Of a DNA stretch of 64,000 nt, positions 19,510 to 27,367 are shown piece after piece. The stretch is from positions 1-64,000 of the forward strand of contig CAMBTM010000002.1 in assembly GCA_945870825.1 (NCBI GenBank), written 5' to 3'. The notes under the pieces were generated by a model. That model ran no database searches. It saw only the letters and a program-made list of their open reading frames with translations, and had not been told where the DNA came from. A program made the position numbers and the translations under genes. This DNA is from Rhizobium sp. Q54 (GTDB taxonomy: Bacteria > Pseudomonadota > Alphaproteobacteria > UBA7879 > VGCX01). Each line of letters starts with the position of its first letter. Position 1 is the stretch's first letter.

Positions 19510-20442
19510 CTAATGCTGTGTGAATAATTGCTTCAACACCTCATCCACCCCAACTTCATTCAAATCCTGCCTATGGATGATAGTCGCGTTAAAACCCCTT
19601 GGGGCATAGTGTTCTGGAATGGATGAATAAGAAAACAGCAAGACAGAGGGGCACCCCGTCACGGCAATAATATGCATCGGTCCCGTATCATGGCCGAGTG
19701 CCCCAACGGCGCCACGTCCCAAAGGCCCCAGATCAAACAACGTTGTCTGCCCCTGAAGACTGATAGACTCAGGGCACATTTTTTGAATGGTCGCGATGGC
19801 GTCCGATTCCTCATCCCGTCCAATCATCACAGGGGTTATTTTTTGTTTGACCAACCACTGGGCAACCTCGCCGTATCGCTCTGCTCGCCAGCGTTTATGC
19901 AACTGTGTTGGGGAACATCCCGGCACAAACAAAAAATACCGTTTGGGTAAATGAAACCGACTGATATCAGCCGTCATCCACGCAACACTGGGTTTGGGAA
20001 CATCATTGATACCCGCGACCATCAACATCTTTGCATGGCGATCATAAATGTGAAGATCCTTTTGGGCAGGGTCTGGGTAAGAAAAATGGCAACCCGGAAA
20101 TTTTCCGCACCATTTGGGCATAGGGTGAAAGAAGAGTTTCATCAGTTTAAAATAAAGTCGGGTACGTTTTGACTTTTGAAGATCATAGACATAGTCAAAC
20201 CGGCCTTGAAGAAGTTTCCAAAATAACCGGAAACAAGCCAAAGTCTGAGTCAAAGGGCGAGGCCTATCATCAATCCACACCGCGTCAAAAATTCCCATGG
20301 CGTTCGCAAGATCTTTATAAGGGGAAGTGGTGAGAAGAACCAGATGGTCAGATGGGTGGTGATCGCGAATAGCTTGAAAGGCACCCTGGGCAAACACCAT
20401 ATCCCCCAGCGCCCCATGCTTGATGATCAGAACCTGCATCAT
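19510..20442 (-). CDS. Glycosyltransferase family 9 (heptosyltransferase-like)
   Basis: 310 residues. GT9 enzymes add heptose to the lipopolysaccharide core from ADP-heptose. The N-terminal motif VLIIKHGALGDMVFAQGAFQ matches the family start (I-x-x-x-x-x-G-D-x-x-x-x-x-P/A). The C-terminal part has GHDTGPMHIIAVTGCPSVLLFS, the conserved D-T/S-G-P-x-H-x-A-A site that binds the nucleotide sugar. FVPGCSPTQLHKRWRAERY corresponds to the P-G-S/A-x-x-x-x-K-x-W segment. It overlaps the preceding glycosyltransferase gene by 4 bp, so the two are co-translated. The exact acceptor is not known. Confidence 0.85.
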   Translation of the reverse strand: MMQVLIIKHGALGDMVFAQGAFQAIRDHHPSDHLVLLTTSPYKDLANAMGIFDAVWIDDRPRPLTQTLACFRLFWKLLQGRFDYVYDLQKSKRTRLYFKLMKLFFHPMPKWCGKFPGCHFSYPDPAQKDLHIYDRHAKMLMVAGINDVPKPSVAWMTADISRFHLPKRYFLFVPGCSPTQLHKRWRAERYGEVAQWLVKQKITPVMIGRDEESDAIATIQKMCPESISLQGQTTLFDLGPLGRGAVGALGHDTGPMHIIAVTGCPSVLLFSYSSIPEHYAPRGFNATIIHRQDLNEVGVDEVLKQLFTQH

Positions 20443-21665
20443 TTGTTCGCTAAAGATTCGTAGACTTTCAACGTCTTAGCGCACATAGCATCATTGGTAA
20501 AGTTCGCCTGTATGTGGGCAATAGCTGTAACCCCCATAGCTTTATGCTGACGAAGCGTTTGATTCAAGGCCTCTTTTAAAAAGGCGGCCAATGCCGCTGC
20601 ATCCCCTGACGGGTAAAGCCATCCCGTTTTTTCATGAATAACGATTTCCTGGGCCCCACCATGATCACTCGCGATGACAGGGCGCCCTAAAGCCCCTGCT
20701 TCTGCCATAACACGCCCGAAAGCCTCTGGATCCGTTGACGCTGAAACCACCACATGGGCCAGTTTATAAAAAGAAACCATATCACTCGTTTCTTCCAGCA
20801 TAAAAACCCGGGGCCCCAAGTCATGGACATCGATAAAAGACGTCAATTCCTTATAGTAATTAGAATTTTTATTACTAACAGAGCCTAAAAAAACACAAAT
20901 AAAATCATCACGGTCTTGCAAAAGCGTTAAAGCTTCCAGCAACACATGATGCCCTTTCCACCTGGTAATCCGACCAGGCAAAAGGATAATTTTCTTATCC
21001 ACAGGCAACTGAAAATGTTCAAAAATAGCATTCACGTGAATCGCTTTAACAAAGTCTGGATTGAACAGCTGAGTATTGACGCCACGCGGAATGACAATGA
21101 TATCTTTCGATGCTTTGGAGGGATAATTTTCAACAATATGTCGTTTAATAAAATGGGATGGGGCAATCACTTTCCACCCATACGTCATCACTTCATTGTA
21201 TTTCTTCTTTATCCTATTGGAAAAATTATACGTCCCATGAAAGGTGGTCAAAAAAGGAATCCCTGTCATTTTTGACGCCCAATAAGCACTCCACGCGGGC
21301 GCCCGACTCCGGGCATGGATAATATCCACATGATATTTTTTAATAAGCCGTCTTAGCCTTAATGCATTAAGTAAAAGAGTCAGGGGATTTTTTTTATTGA
21401 CTGGCAATATGATATGGTCAACCCCTGCACGCCACAATGCATCAGAAAGCTTGCCACCAGCTGATACGACCAAAGGCCGATGCCCTTGTTGTTTTAAGAA
21501 TTTCGCAACATCCACAGCGCCTCGTTCCACACCACCTGTATTAAGGTTTGGAAGAACTTGCAAAATGGTTAAAACTTTCTTACGTGGTGCCAATATTTTT
21601 CCCCAAAATGATGTTTCTTTGCAAAAGTTAACAGAGATGATGAAAACCGTAAAGAATCTATTCAA
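20439..21665 (-). CDS. Glycosyltransferase family 4 (lipopolysaccharide core type)
   Basis: Up to 408 residues. The family N-terminus ILQVLPNLNTGGVERGAVDV (G-G-x-E-R/x) starts at about residue 33, so the first 30 residues may be non-coding; a TTG near residue 25 is an alternative start. The C-terminal domain has LLPGRITRWKGHHVLLEAL and the E-x7-E motif DPEAFGRVMAEAGALGRPVI, which binds the sugar nucleotide. SDHGGAQEIVIHEKTGWLYP is the usual GT4 ending. It is paired with the GT9 gene (4-bp overlap) in a two-gene operon. A role in core or O-chain sugar addition is likely. Confidence 0.87.
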   Translation of the reverse strand: MNRFFTVFIISVNFCKETSFWGKILAPRKKVLTILQVLPNLNTGGVERGAVDVAKFLKQQGHRPLVVSAGGKLSDALWRAGVDHIILPVNKKNPLTLLLNALRLRRLIKKYHVDIIHARSRAPAWSAYWASKMTGIPFLTTFHGTYNFSNRIKKKYNEVMTYGWKVIAPSHFIKRHIVENYPSKASKDIIVIPRGVNTQLFNPDFVKAIHVNAIFEHFQLPVDKKIILLPGRITRWKGHHVLLEALTLLQDRDDFICVFLGSVSNKNSNYYKELTSFIDVHDLGPRVFMLEETSDMVSFYKLAHVVVSASTDPEAFGRVMAEAGALGRPVIASDHGGAQEIVIHEKTGWLYPSGDAAALAAFLKEALNQTLRQHKAMGVTAIAHIQANFTNDAMCAKTLKVYESLANK

Positions 21666-21706
21666 AATAACCTAAATCTGGCTAAAAGTCTTTATTTTTC
21701 AACCCT

Positions 21707-21742
21707 TGGATCATTGATCCAGTTGAATATTTGTCGTCTAAT
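21707..21742 (+). promoter_or_regulatory. Promoter with a perfect 15-bp palindrome overlapping the -35 box
   Basis: TTGATC (21714-21719) and TCTAAT (21737-21742) are separated by 17 bp, a fair sigma-70 promoter for the small peptide gene at 21770. The palindrome TGGATCA-T-TGATCCA (21707-21721) covers the -35 box, where a repressor would block polymerase. Both elements are visible directly; their function is inferred. Confidence 0.45.
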
Positions 21743-21769
21743 CCCCCTTGTAAACGAAAGGAGGTTAAC

Positions 21770-21841
21770 ATGAAGTATGTATTTAGCATGGCTGCTCTAG
21801 CAATTGCGCTCAGCCACACATTCGGCGCCGGCATCCCTTAA
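21770..21841 (+). CDS. Small secreted peptide, 23 residues
   Basis: A near-perfect ribosome site, AAAGGAGG, sits 6 bases before ATG 21770. The peptide is 23 residues: MKYVFSMAALAIALSHTFGA, then GIP. A lysine, a hydrophobic core and an A-x-A-like region (TFGAG) look like a signal peptide that is nearly the whole product, or a single membrane span. It is a complete one-gene unit, with a promoter carrying a palindrome upstream and a strong intrinsic terminator downstream. This layout argues for real expression. No known family is recognised. It could be a membrane-active peptide, a signalling peptide precursor, or a leader whose RNA matters more than its product. Confidence 0.55.
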   Translation: MKYVFSMAALAIALSHTFGAGIP

Positions 21842-21873
21842 GATGCTCGTCTCCTTATACTTATAAAAGAAAG

Positions 21874-21908
21874 AGCCCTTTTCCCAGTCCAGGAAAAGGG
21901 CTTTTTTA
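21874..21908 (+). terminator. Intrinsic terminator after the small peptide gene
   Basis: Perfect 11-bp stem AGCCCTTTTCC (21874-21884) / GGAAAAGGGCT (21892-21902) with a 7-base loop, followed by a run of T. It ends the peptide transcript about 30 bp after its stop codon. Confidence 0.9.
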
Positions 21909-21943
21909 TCAATTGCGTTTGAAATAATTGTATAATAAATTAT

Positions 21944-21972
21944 TTGACAGGCCCTCCAAATCCCGTTATAGG
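21944..21972 (+). promoter_or_regulatory. Sigma-70-like promoter of the glycan operon
   Basis: TTGACA (21944-21949), 17 bp, TATAGG (21967-21972). It lies 81 bp upstream of the first glycosyltransferase start at 22053 and after the terminator of the previous unit. A small hairpin ATCAAC-TCCTC-GTTGAT (22024-22040) lies just before the start codon and may affect translation. Confidence 0.5.
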
Positions 21973-22052
21973 TCATCTCCCTGAATGAGTTGGGCGAGGA
22001 AAAACATCAAGAAAAACCATAAAATCAACTCCTCGTTGATGGAATAAGATGA

Positions 22053-23165
22053 ATGAATCTTTTAAAAGACCACCCGATCTTATTATTGGCCGATAGATTC
22101 CCCCCTCTAATTGGTGGCATGGAAGTCCATGCTGGCGCTTTTCTTCATTATTTTAAAAATCATCTAAGATTTCCTCTTAAAGCCCTCATAAGCAAAGCTC
22201 CTCATGGTGATAATATTCTGCTCAAAGAAAATGGTAGTGAACCTATAGCCTTTGAGACTTTCTCAAAAACCATTAACCCTTCTTTGATATTCTTTAATAG
22301 TGGACGATGGATCGAAGAAATGGAAATACTTCGTTCATATTTTCCACAGGCTCAGTTCATCTACAGAACAGGTGGAAATGAGATTCTTAAAGCACCTCTA
22401 GAAAAGAGAAATATAGGGGGACACGCGCAAAGACAACACTATTGGGTGAAGACCCTCAATACTACCCTTGACCTGCTCATCACCAATTCATACTTTACAA
22501 CAAATCGTCTCCGGGATGTTGGAATAAGGTGTCCTATGAAGATATGTGTGGGAGGGGTTGATATATCATTATTGACCCCCTCCACCTCTTCCCATAATCA
22601 TGCGGTCAATTATCCCATCAAACTATTTTGTGCTGCACGCTTTGTTCCTTATAAAAATCATGCCCTTCTAATTTCTGTTATTCACGCACTCCGTTTAAGG
22701 GGCCATGATATTCATCTCATCCTTGCAGGCGATGGACCTCTTTTACAAAAGATTCAAGAAGATGTTAAAATAAAAGAATTAGAGAAGAATGTTACTTTTT
22801 TAGGCCCCCTTAAGAATCAAGAAATTTTAAAAACTCTTTTAGAATCTCATTTTTATATCCAACTCAGCACAGATTATCCAACTGATGTTCCTGGGGGCAC
22901 CTATCTTCACTCAGAAGGGATGGGAAGGTCCTTTCTGGAGGCCATCAGTGCCGGAGTTTTCGTTATTGCTGCCAATAGTGGTGCCATTTCAGAAATTGTC
23001 ACAAAAGAACGAGGGCTTCTCGTTGATCTTGATCATTTTGAAAATCTTGTTTTATCGATAGAAAACATACTACAAACCCCACCCCATATTCCGCCTCCTG
23101 TTGATACCTATAGTTGGGAAAAACTTTTTAAAGGCTATGAAATATTATTTGAGAGTCTTCTTTGA
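22053..23165 (+). CDS. Glycosyltransferase family 4
   Basis: 370 residues, two Rossmann-like halves of GT-B fold. The N-terminus ILLLADRFPPLIGGMEVHAG has the G-G-M/x-E-x-H motif near residue 20. The C-terminal half starts KLFCAARFVPYKNHALLISV and continues with HLILAGDGPLLQKI. It has the E-x7-E-like segment GMGRSFLEAISAGVFVIAANSGAISEIV. The enzyme should transfer a sugar from a nucleotide donor; donor and acceptor are unknown. It is the first gene of a tightly packed operon: the next gene starts with TTG inside its stop codon (4-bp overlap). Base composition is somewhat more AT-rich than the housekeeping genes, which suggests an accessory locus. Confidence 0.88.
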   Translation: MNLLKDHPILLLADRFPPLIGGMEVHAGAFLHYFKNHLRFPLKALISKAPHGDNILLKENGSEPIAFETFSKTINPSLIFFNSGRWIEEMEILRSYFPQAQFIYRTGGNEILKAPLEKRNIGGHAQRQHYWVKTLNTTLDLLITNSYFTTNRLRDVGIRCPMKICVGGVDISLLTPSTSSHNHAVNYPIKLFCAARFVPYKNHALLISVIHALRLRGHDIHLILAGDGPLLQKIQEDVKIKELEKNVTFLGPLKNQEILKTLLESHFYIQLSTDYPTDVPGGTYLHSEGMGRSFLEAISAGVFVIAANSGAISEIVTKERGLLVDLDHFENLVLSIENILQTPPHIPPPVDTYSWEKLFKGYEILFESLL

Positions 23166-24841
23166 AAATTCTTCTAGTGACAGAGAAACATGCGCCAGAA
23201 ATCGAACAAAGAGATGGGGGGTTTCAGCTTGTAAAAACCCTTGAACAAATTTTTAAAGATCAGATAGAGATCATGCAGTTTGGTACAAAAAATAATCCCA
23301 ATTCCTTAATATACTGCTATCCTTTCAAGCATGCTAATCGATTTCAAAGACGCATTCTTAATGCAGAGTTTATCCAAGAAAAAATTACGGAAAAGATTAA
23401 AGAGAGTGTAAATAATTTTACACATGTTTTTTATGTTCATATTTCCATGCAGTTTGGCATCATGAAGGTACCTCTTAGAAAAGACATAGAAATATGGACA
23501 TTTCCCATGTTTTTAACGCCGTCTTATCAAAATTCAGGAGAAGAAGTGCCTTCTCATTATTTTGAACTAGAACAACAAGCGCTTCAATACTCTCATCATA
23601 TCATAACCCCAAGTCCTTTAGAAAAAAGACAACTTCTAGAAACTTATGGTCTATCTCAAAACTCTATTCACATGGTTCCAAGGGGGGTTAATCAAACTTA
23701 TTCTCCCAGAACTTTTTTAAATGAAGGTCCAGCATTTTGCAGCATTGGGAGTATTAAACGACAGAAAAATACCCTTGAACTCATTCATTTTTTTAATGAC
23801 ATAAAACACGTCTATCCCAAAGCGACGTTAAAAATTATTGGTGCTGTTCAAGATGAGGCTTATGCAGCAGAAGTTCTCTTCGCAATTAAAAAACTTGGGC
23901 TGGATCAAAGTATCAATATGATGGGATATATTCCGCACGCGGATATTCCAAAGACTATTGCGGAGTGTCATATTCATCTTTCCACTTCCTGCTCGGAAAC
24001 ATTTGGAAGGTCTATTTTTGAAACCCTGGCTCAGGGGATTCCAAACATTGTGAGAAGAGGAAATAATGCAGCCTATGATTTTTTAAAGAATAAACCCTAT
24101 ATTTGTTTTTCTAAAAATAAGAAGAGGGCTTTCAAATTTATTCAATACATTCTTGCAAACTTTGAGGACTTTTCCAAACAGGTTTCTGAAATTGGTTTCT
24201 TATTCAATGAATCTCGCTTTCAAAAAATTTTAAAAGCAACAATTCTAAAGAAGGAAAGTATGGTTTTTGCTGATTTTGATGGTACCCTTTTTCACAAAGA
24301 TGATGTTGAAAAAACAAAGAGATGCATTGTTGCTTTTAATAAATTCCCCCTCAAAGTTATCTGTTCTGCCAGAGGAAAAGAAGATATTTTAAGCCAAAGC
24401 AAGATTTTGGGGATCAACGTAAATTGGATTATCAGCTATGGAGGCGCTGTCATATCAAATGTTGAAGGAGAGGACTGTCTTGTCTCACCTCTAGACCTTA
24501 AAACACTCTTGTTTTTGGAAAGCACATTGCACACAAAAAGAATCTTGTATAAATCTCATGTTTTGCAACTTGAAACGTCGCCCCCTTTAAAAACTCTCCC
24601 CGTAAAGTGTAGAATGGAAATCTATCAAAACAAAGGATATCTATCTTCTTGGACCTCTTTCAAATTACAAGCTATCTTAAAACTACTCGACCATATCCAA
24701 TGGGATGGTCGTATTAAAGCCTTTGGAGATGGCCCCTATGATGAAGACTTCTTAACCTACTTTGATGGCACTCTTATTACGCCTCACCCAACCCACCACA
24801 ATCAAAAGAAGGAGATGATTTATGAAAAATACCTATTATAA
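23162..24841 (+). CDS. Fusion protein: GT4 glycosyltransferase plus HAD-family phosphatase
   Basis: 559 residues with a TTG start coupled to the previous stop. Residues 1-350 are a GT-B glycosyltransferase: CSIGSIKRQKNTLELIHFF opens the C-terminal half, and CSETFGRSIFETLAQGIPN is the E-x7-E donor site. Residues 365-559 are a HAD phosphatase: motif I DFDGTLF (371-377), motif II serine in SARG (402-405), and motif IV GDGPYDED (522-529). All catalytic motifs are kept, so both halves may be active. The order resembles sucrose-phosphate synthases, which carry a sucrose-phosphatase-like tail. This suggests glycosylation of a phosphorylated acceptor followed by dephosphorylation, but the substrate is unknown. 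The end overlaps the radical SAM gene by 20 bp. Confidence 0.82.
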   Translation: MKILLVTEKHAPEIEQRDGGFQLVKTLEQIFKDQIEIMQFGTKNNPNSLIYCYPFKHANRFQRRILNAEFIQEKITEKIKESVNNFTHVFYVHISMQFGIMKVPLRKDIEIWTFPMFLTPSYQNSGEEVPSHYFELEQQALQYSHHIITPSPLEKRQLLETYGLSQNSIHMVPRGVNQTYSPRTFLNEGPAFCSIGSIKRQKNTLELIHFFNDIKHVYPKATLKIIGAVQDEAYAAEVLFAIKKLGLDQSINMMGYIPHADIPKTIAECHIHLSTSCSETFGRSIFETLAQGIPNIVRRGNNAAYDFLKNKPYICFSKNKKRAFKFIQYILANFEDFSKQVSEIGFLFNESRFQKILKATILKKESMVFADFDGTLFHKDDVEKTKRCIVAFNKFPLKVICSARGKEDILSQSKILGINVNWIISYGGAVISNVEGEDCLVSPLDLKTLLFLESTLHTKRILYKSHVLQLETSPPLKTLPVKCRMEIYQNKGYLSSWTSFKLQAILKLLDHIQWDGRIKAFGDGPYDEDFLTYFDGTLITPHPTHHNQKKEMIYEKYLL

Positions 24842-25757
24842 AGGCTATTGGATGGTCACCAATCGTTGCAACCTCAGATGTTCTTACTGTGTTTTAGAAA
24901 ATGCTCCTCACCAACTAAGAGCAGAGTTGTCTTTAGAAGAGAAAAAAGAACTTGTTTCTCATCTTTATCATAAACTGCATTTCAGGCGTCTCACTCTTTC
25001 TGGTGGAGAAGTCCTTATCTTTGGAAAACATCCACCCAAAGAATTTTTAGAACTTTTGAACCATATTAAAACCTTTAAGTCTTTAGATCACACTAAAAAC
25101 TTAGGGATTGAGATCTATACAAATGGCACTTATTTAACAGATGAAATTGCAGACAAAATGGTCGGCGTTGTTGATAGGGTCGCTGTTACTATTGATGGGA
25201 CTTCCAATGACTTTTTAAGCGAGATTGGCCGCAATCATAAAAACCATACCAACTACTTTGATCATATCGTTGCGGTAGCACAAAGACTCTCTAGTCGTGG
25301 TATTGATGTAAAGCTGCACAGCGTTGTTGGGCAAAAAAACCATCTCTTTCTTCCAGAAGAAGTTCCTCTTATTTTAGATGCTATTGAAAAAAGTGGAGGT
25401 TCAATATCTGCTTGGAAATTTTTCCAATATATGTCCTACGATGCCCCTGAAAAAGATACTTTGCACCATATAGAGAAAGAAGCCTATGAAGTGTTTAAGG
25501 AAAAAGTTTTAGAAAAAATTCCAGGATCTTTTAAAGGGCTTCATTTTAAAGATAATGCTGAAATGAATGCCTCTCTGTTTAATATTTTGTCCTACGGCAA
25601 CGCCCAATATATGCGGGATGGTGATTCCTGGAATACCAGTAAACGAACAAGAGATCTTAGAGAGTACGCGTCCATGGAGGACCTTTTTAATCAACATGAT
25701 ATTAATCAAACGCGTTTTCGCCAGTTCCATGAGATCAGCCATGGGGTGCGGTCATGA
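24822..25757 (+). CDS. Radical SAM enzyme with some viperin-like features
   Basis: 311 residues. The 4Fe-4S/SAM motif CNLRCSYC (C16, C20, C23) follows the strand GYWMVTN. The SAM-binding GGE is at 61-63. Later motifs are IGR (135-137), VKLHSVV (163-169), WKFFQ (199-203) and an N-x-x-M segment at 245-248. The series IGR, K-x-x-S-V and W-K-x-F-Q occurs in the same order in viperin-type nucleotide dehydratases, though IGR-like and K-x-N-x-V segments are common in radical SAM proteins. There is no SPASM cysteine cluster. It sits inside the glycan operon (20-bp overlap before, 4-bp after; ribosome site AAGGAG), so a sugar or nucleotide-sugar substrate is equally plausible. The radical SAM call is secure; the substrate is not. 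Confidence 0.85.
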   Translation: MKNTYYKGYWMVTNRCNLRCSYCVLENAPHQLRAELSLEEKKELVSHLYHKLHFRRLTLSGGEVLIFGKHPPKEFLELLNHIKTFKSLDHTKNLGIEIYTNGTYLTDEIADKMVGVVDRVAVTIDGTSNDFLSEIGRNHKNHTNYFDHIVAVAQRLSSRGIDVKLHSVVGQKNHLFLPEEVPLILDAIEKSGGSISAWKFFQYMSYDAPEKDTLHHIEKEAYEVFKEKVLEKIPGSFKGLHFKDNAEMNASLFNILSYGNAQYMRDGDSWNTSKRTRDLREYASMEDLFNQHDINQTRFRQFHEISHGVRS

Positions 25758-26467
25758 ATAAAATGATTATAACCCTTGATCTTGATTGGGCAGCAGAGGC
25801 TGCGATTGAAGAAACGCTTTCTACCTTAGAAAATATGGGTATCTCTCCAACTGTTTTTATTACCCATCGTTCAAAAGCTGTGGAAAAGCGCATGGATTCT
25901 CTTGAGGTTGGCCTTCATCCATACTTTGATGAATCTTCCTCCCATGGGCGTACTATTGATGAAACCGTCGCTCATATCATGAGTCTTCCCCATAATCTAA
26001 AAGCCTATCGTTGCCATCGGTTCCAAAGTTCTAATCTCTCCGATCAAGCGATGGTTGAAAGAGGCATGCTCATCTCTTCCAACGTATGCACAGATTTAGA
26101 GGTGATTCCACCCTTTAAAAACCGCTTTGGCATTTTAGAGGTGCCCATTTTTATGGAAGATGGAGGATGTTTATGGAGAAATCATCCTCTAGAAGGCAAC
26201 AACCCTCTCCAAAACGCCTTAAGGTTGGATGGAATAAAAGTTCTCCTCATCCACCCCATGCATTTTATGCTTAATACACCTGATTTTTCTTATATGGCGA
26301 GTATTAAAAAATCTCTTACACGATACGCATGGAATCATCTTTCCTTAAACGATCTAGAAAACATGCGTTGGAAAGGTCGAGGCATTCGCGATTTATGCCT
26401 GGAGATCCTTACTCTACATAAATCCCACTATAAAGGAATCTTTCGCACGCTAGGGAGTTTGCTTTAA
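25754..26467 (+). CDS. Polysaccharide deacetylase-like protein (WbmS type)
   Basis: 237 residues. The N-terminal strand MIITLDLDWA ends in the D-x-D metal motif of the NodB fold. GLHPYFDESSSHGRTIDETV has the family histidine segment, and LKAYRCHRFQSSNLSDQAM corresponds to the R-x-H-R motif seen in WbmS-type deacetylases of O-antigen loci. A later histidine lies in LLIHPMHFML. These features support a metal-dependent deacetylase acting on an N-acetyl sugar. It overlaps the radical SAM stop by 4 bp and ends the operon. The last 18 bp overlap the end of the convergent ComB-like gene. Confidence 0.7.
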   Translation: MNKMIITLDLDWAAEAAIEETLSTLENMGISPTVFITHRSKAVEKRMDSLEVGLHPYFDESSSHGRTIDETVAHIMSLPHNLKAYRCHRFQSSNLSDQAMVERGMLISSNVCTDLEVIPPFKNRFGILEVPIFMEDGGCLWRNHPLEGNNPLQNALRLDGIKVLLIHPMHFMLNTPDFSYMASIKKSLTRYAWNHLSLNDLENMRWKGRGIRDLCLEILTLHKSHYKGIFRTLGSLL

Positions 26468-27115
26468 TTGATGAAGCGAGGCATAGTCTTCATGAATACG
26501 GGCTTCTATGACAACGTTAAACTTACCAATCTCCAAACATTTTTTAAAATCATCCTTCGGGTATTGTAACTGGTCTTGTTGAAAGAAATATTTCCCTGGG
26601 CCCTCCTTAAGCCCTTTCATCAAGAGGTCTCGAGGTGAATCATTGCCTTCAAGCAATGATTTAAGAAACTCTGCACAGAGGTTATCTTCAAGAGAGGGTG
26701 TTATGCCCTCATGTCCCATAGATTTAATCGTAATCGTTGCTGGATCAAACCCTTTCAAATATTTTGCTGTTGCTAGAACATTTGGAAAACTTACGACAAG
26801 AACGAGATCCGCAGAACTTGATTCTAAAACACCCTTGGCCCCTGCTTCTGTGCGGTGGATAATGGTTTTTCCTTTAAAATTATGTTCTTGAACACGTGTG
26901 GGAGAGTTTGGAATATCATAATCTAGGCTTTGTCCTATTTCTGGTTTTCCCACAAGAAAGACGTTAGGATGTTTCTTTATTAATCTTTCTACAACAGGGG
27001 TTTTATTGGTCAAAAAATAGTTTTGGGGATTTTGATCGAGTACGTAGGCAGCTGTTGTAAAGGCCCTAAATACATCAATAATAACAGTGATAGATTGAGG
27101 TGTTGAAAAAGTCAT
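26450..27115 (-). CDS. 2-phosphosulfolactate phosphatase (ComB) family protein
   Basis: 221 residues, in the size range of the family. The N-terminus ITVIIDVFRAFTTAAYVLDQ matches the ComB start (V-x-I-D-V-x-R-A-x-x-T). NSPTRVQEHNFKGKTIIHRT corresponds to the G-N-S-P-x-E-x-x-x-x-x-x-G-K segment, and LVVSFPNVLATAKYLKG to the G-S-F-x-N-A-x-A-x-A helix. ComB is a magnesium-dependent phosphatase of coenzyme M synthesis in archaea, but many bacterial homologues lie in unrelated loci. No other coenzyme M gene is visible here, so a different phosphate ester is likely. A ribosome site (AGGAG) precedes the start. It faces the glycan operon and may belong to it functionally. Confidence 0.7.
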   Translation of the reverse strand: MTFSTPQSITVIIDVFRAFTTAAYVLDQNPQNYFLTNKTPVVERLIKKHPNVFLVGKPEIGQSLDYDIPNSPTRVQEHNFKGKTIIHRTEAGAKGVLESSSADLVLVVSFPNVLATAKYLKGFDPATITIKSMGHEGITPSLEDNLCAEFLKSLLEGNDSPRDLLMKGLKEGPGKYFFQQDQLQYPKDDFKKCLEIGKFNVVIEARIHEDYASLHQLKQTP

Positions 27116-27146
27116 TGATGAAACTCCTATTTATGTTTTTCAAAGT

Positions 27147-27305
27147 CTATCTAGGTTTCAAAGCCCATAGAACCCAACATAGCTTGAAAATAGAAGAATA
27201 GAGAAAAACGCTTGCCTTATGGGGACCATAGAATATCCAAAAAAACTGCCAAAGAGTTTTTGGAGGGTTGTTTAAAAGTAAAGTTTCTTTATCATTCCTA
27301 TCCAT
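27147..27305 (-). pseudogene. Short ORF resembling the N-terminus of an MsbA-type ABC exporter
   Basis: 52 codons from ATG 27305 to TAG 27147. The product starts MDRNDKETLLLNNPPKTLWQ and continues FFWIFYGPHKASVFLYSSIF. This N-P-x-x-x-x-W-x-F-x-W-x-x-x-x-P-H/Y-K pattern followed by a hydrophobic stretch resembles the entry to the first membrane helix of ABC exporters. Nothing downstream continues the domain. It looks like a stump left by deletion, in the gap between the ComB-like gene and wecB, and would be easy to miss. Family assignment is tentative. Confidence 0.4.
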
Positions 27306-27367
27306 AGGACCTAAAATATACTAAAAGTTTAAAAATTAACATCAAGGTTTCTGGAAGGTTTATAATT

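Noticed and set aside
26450-26467. Overlap of the convergent deacetylase and ComB-like genes considered as a frameshift or error
   Set aside because: Both proteins end naturally; short convergent overlaps are common.
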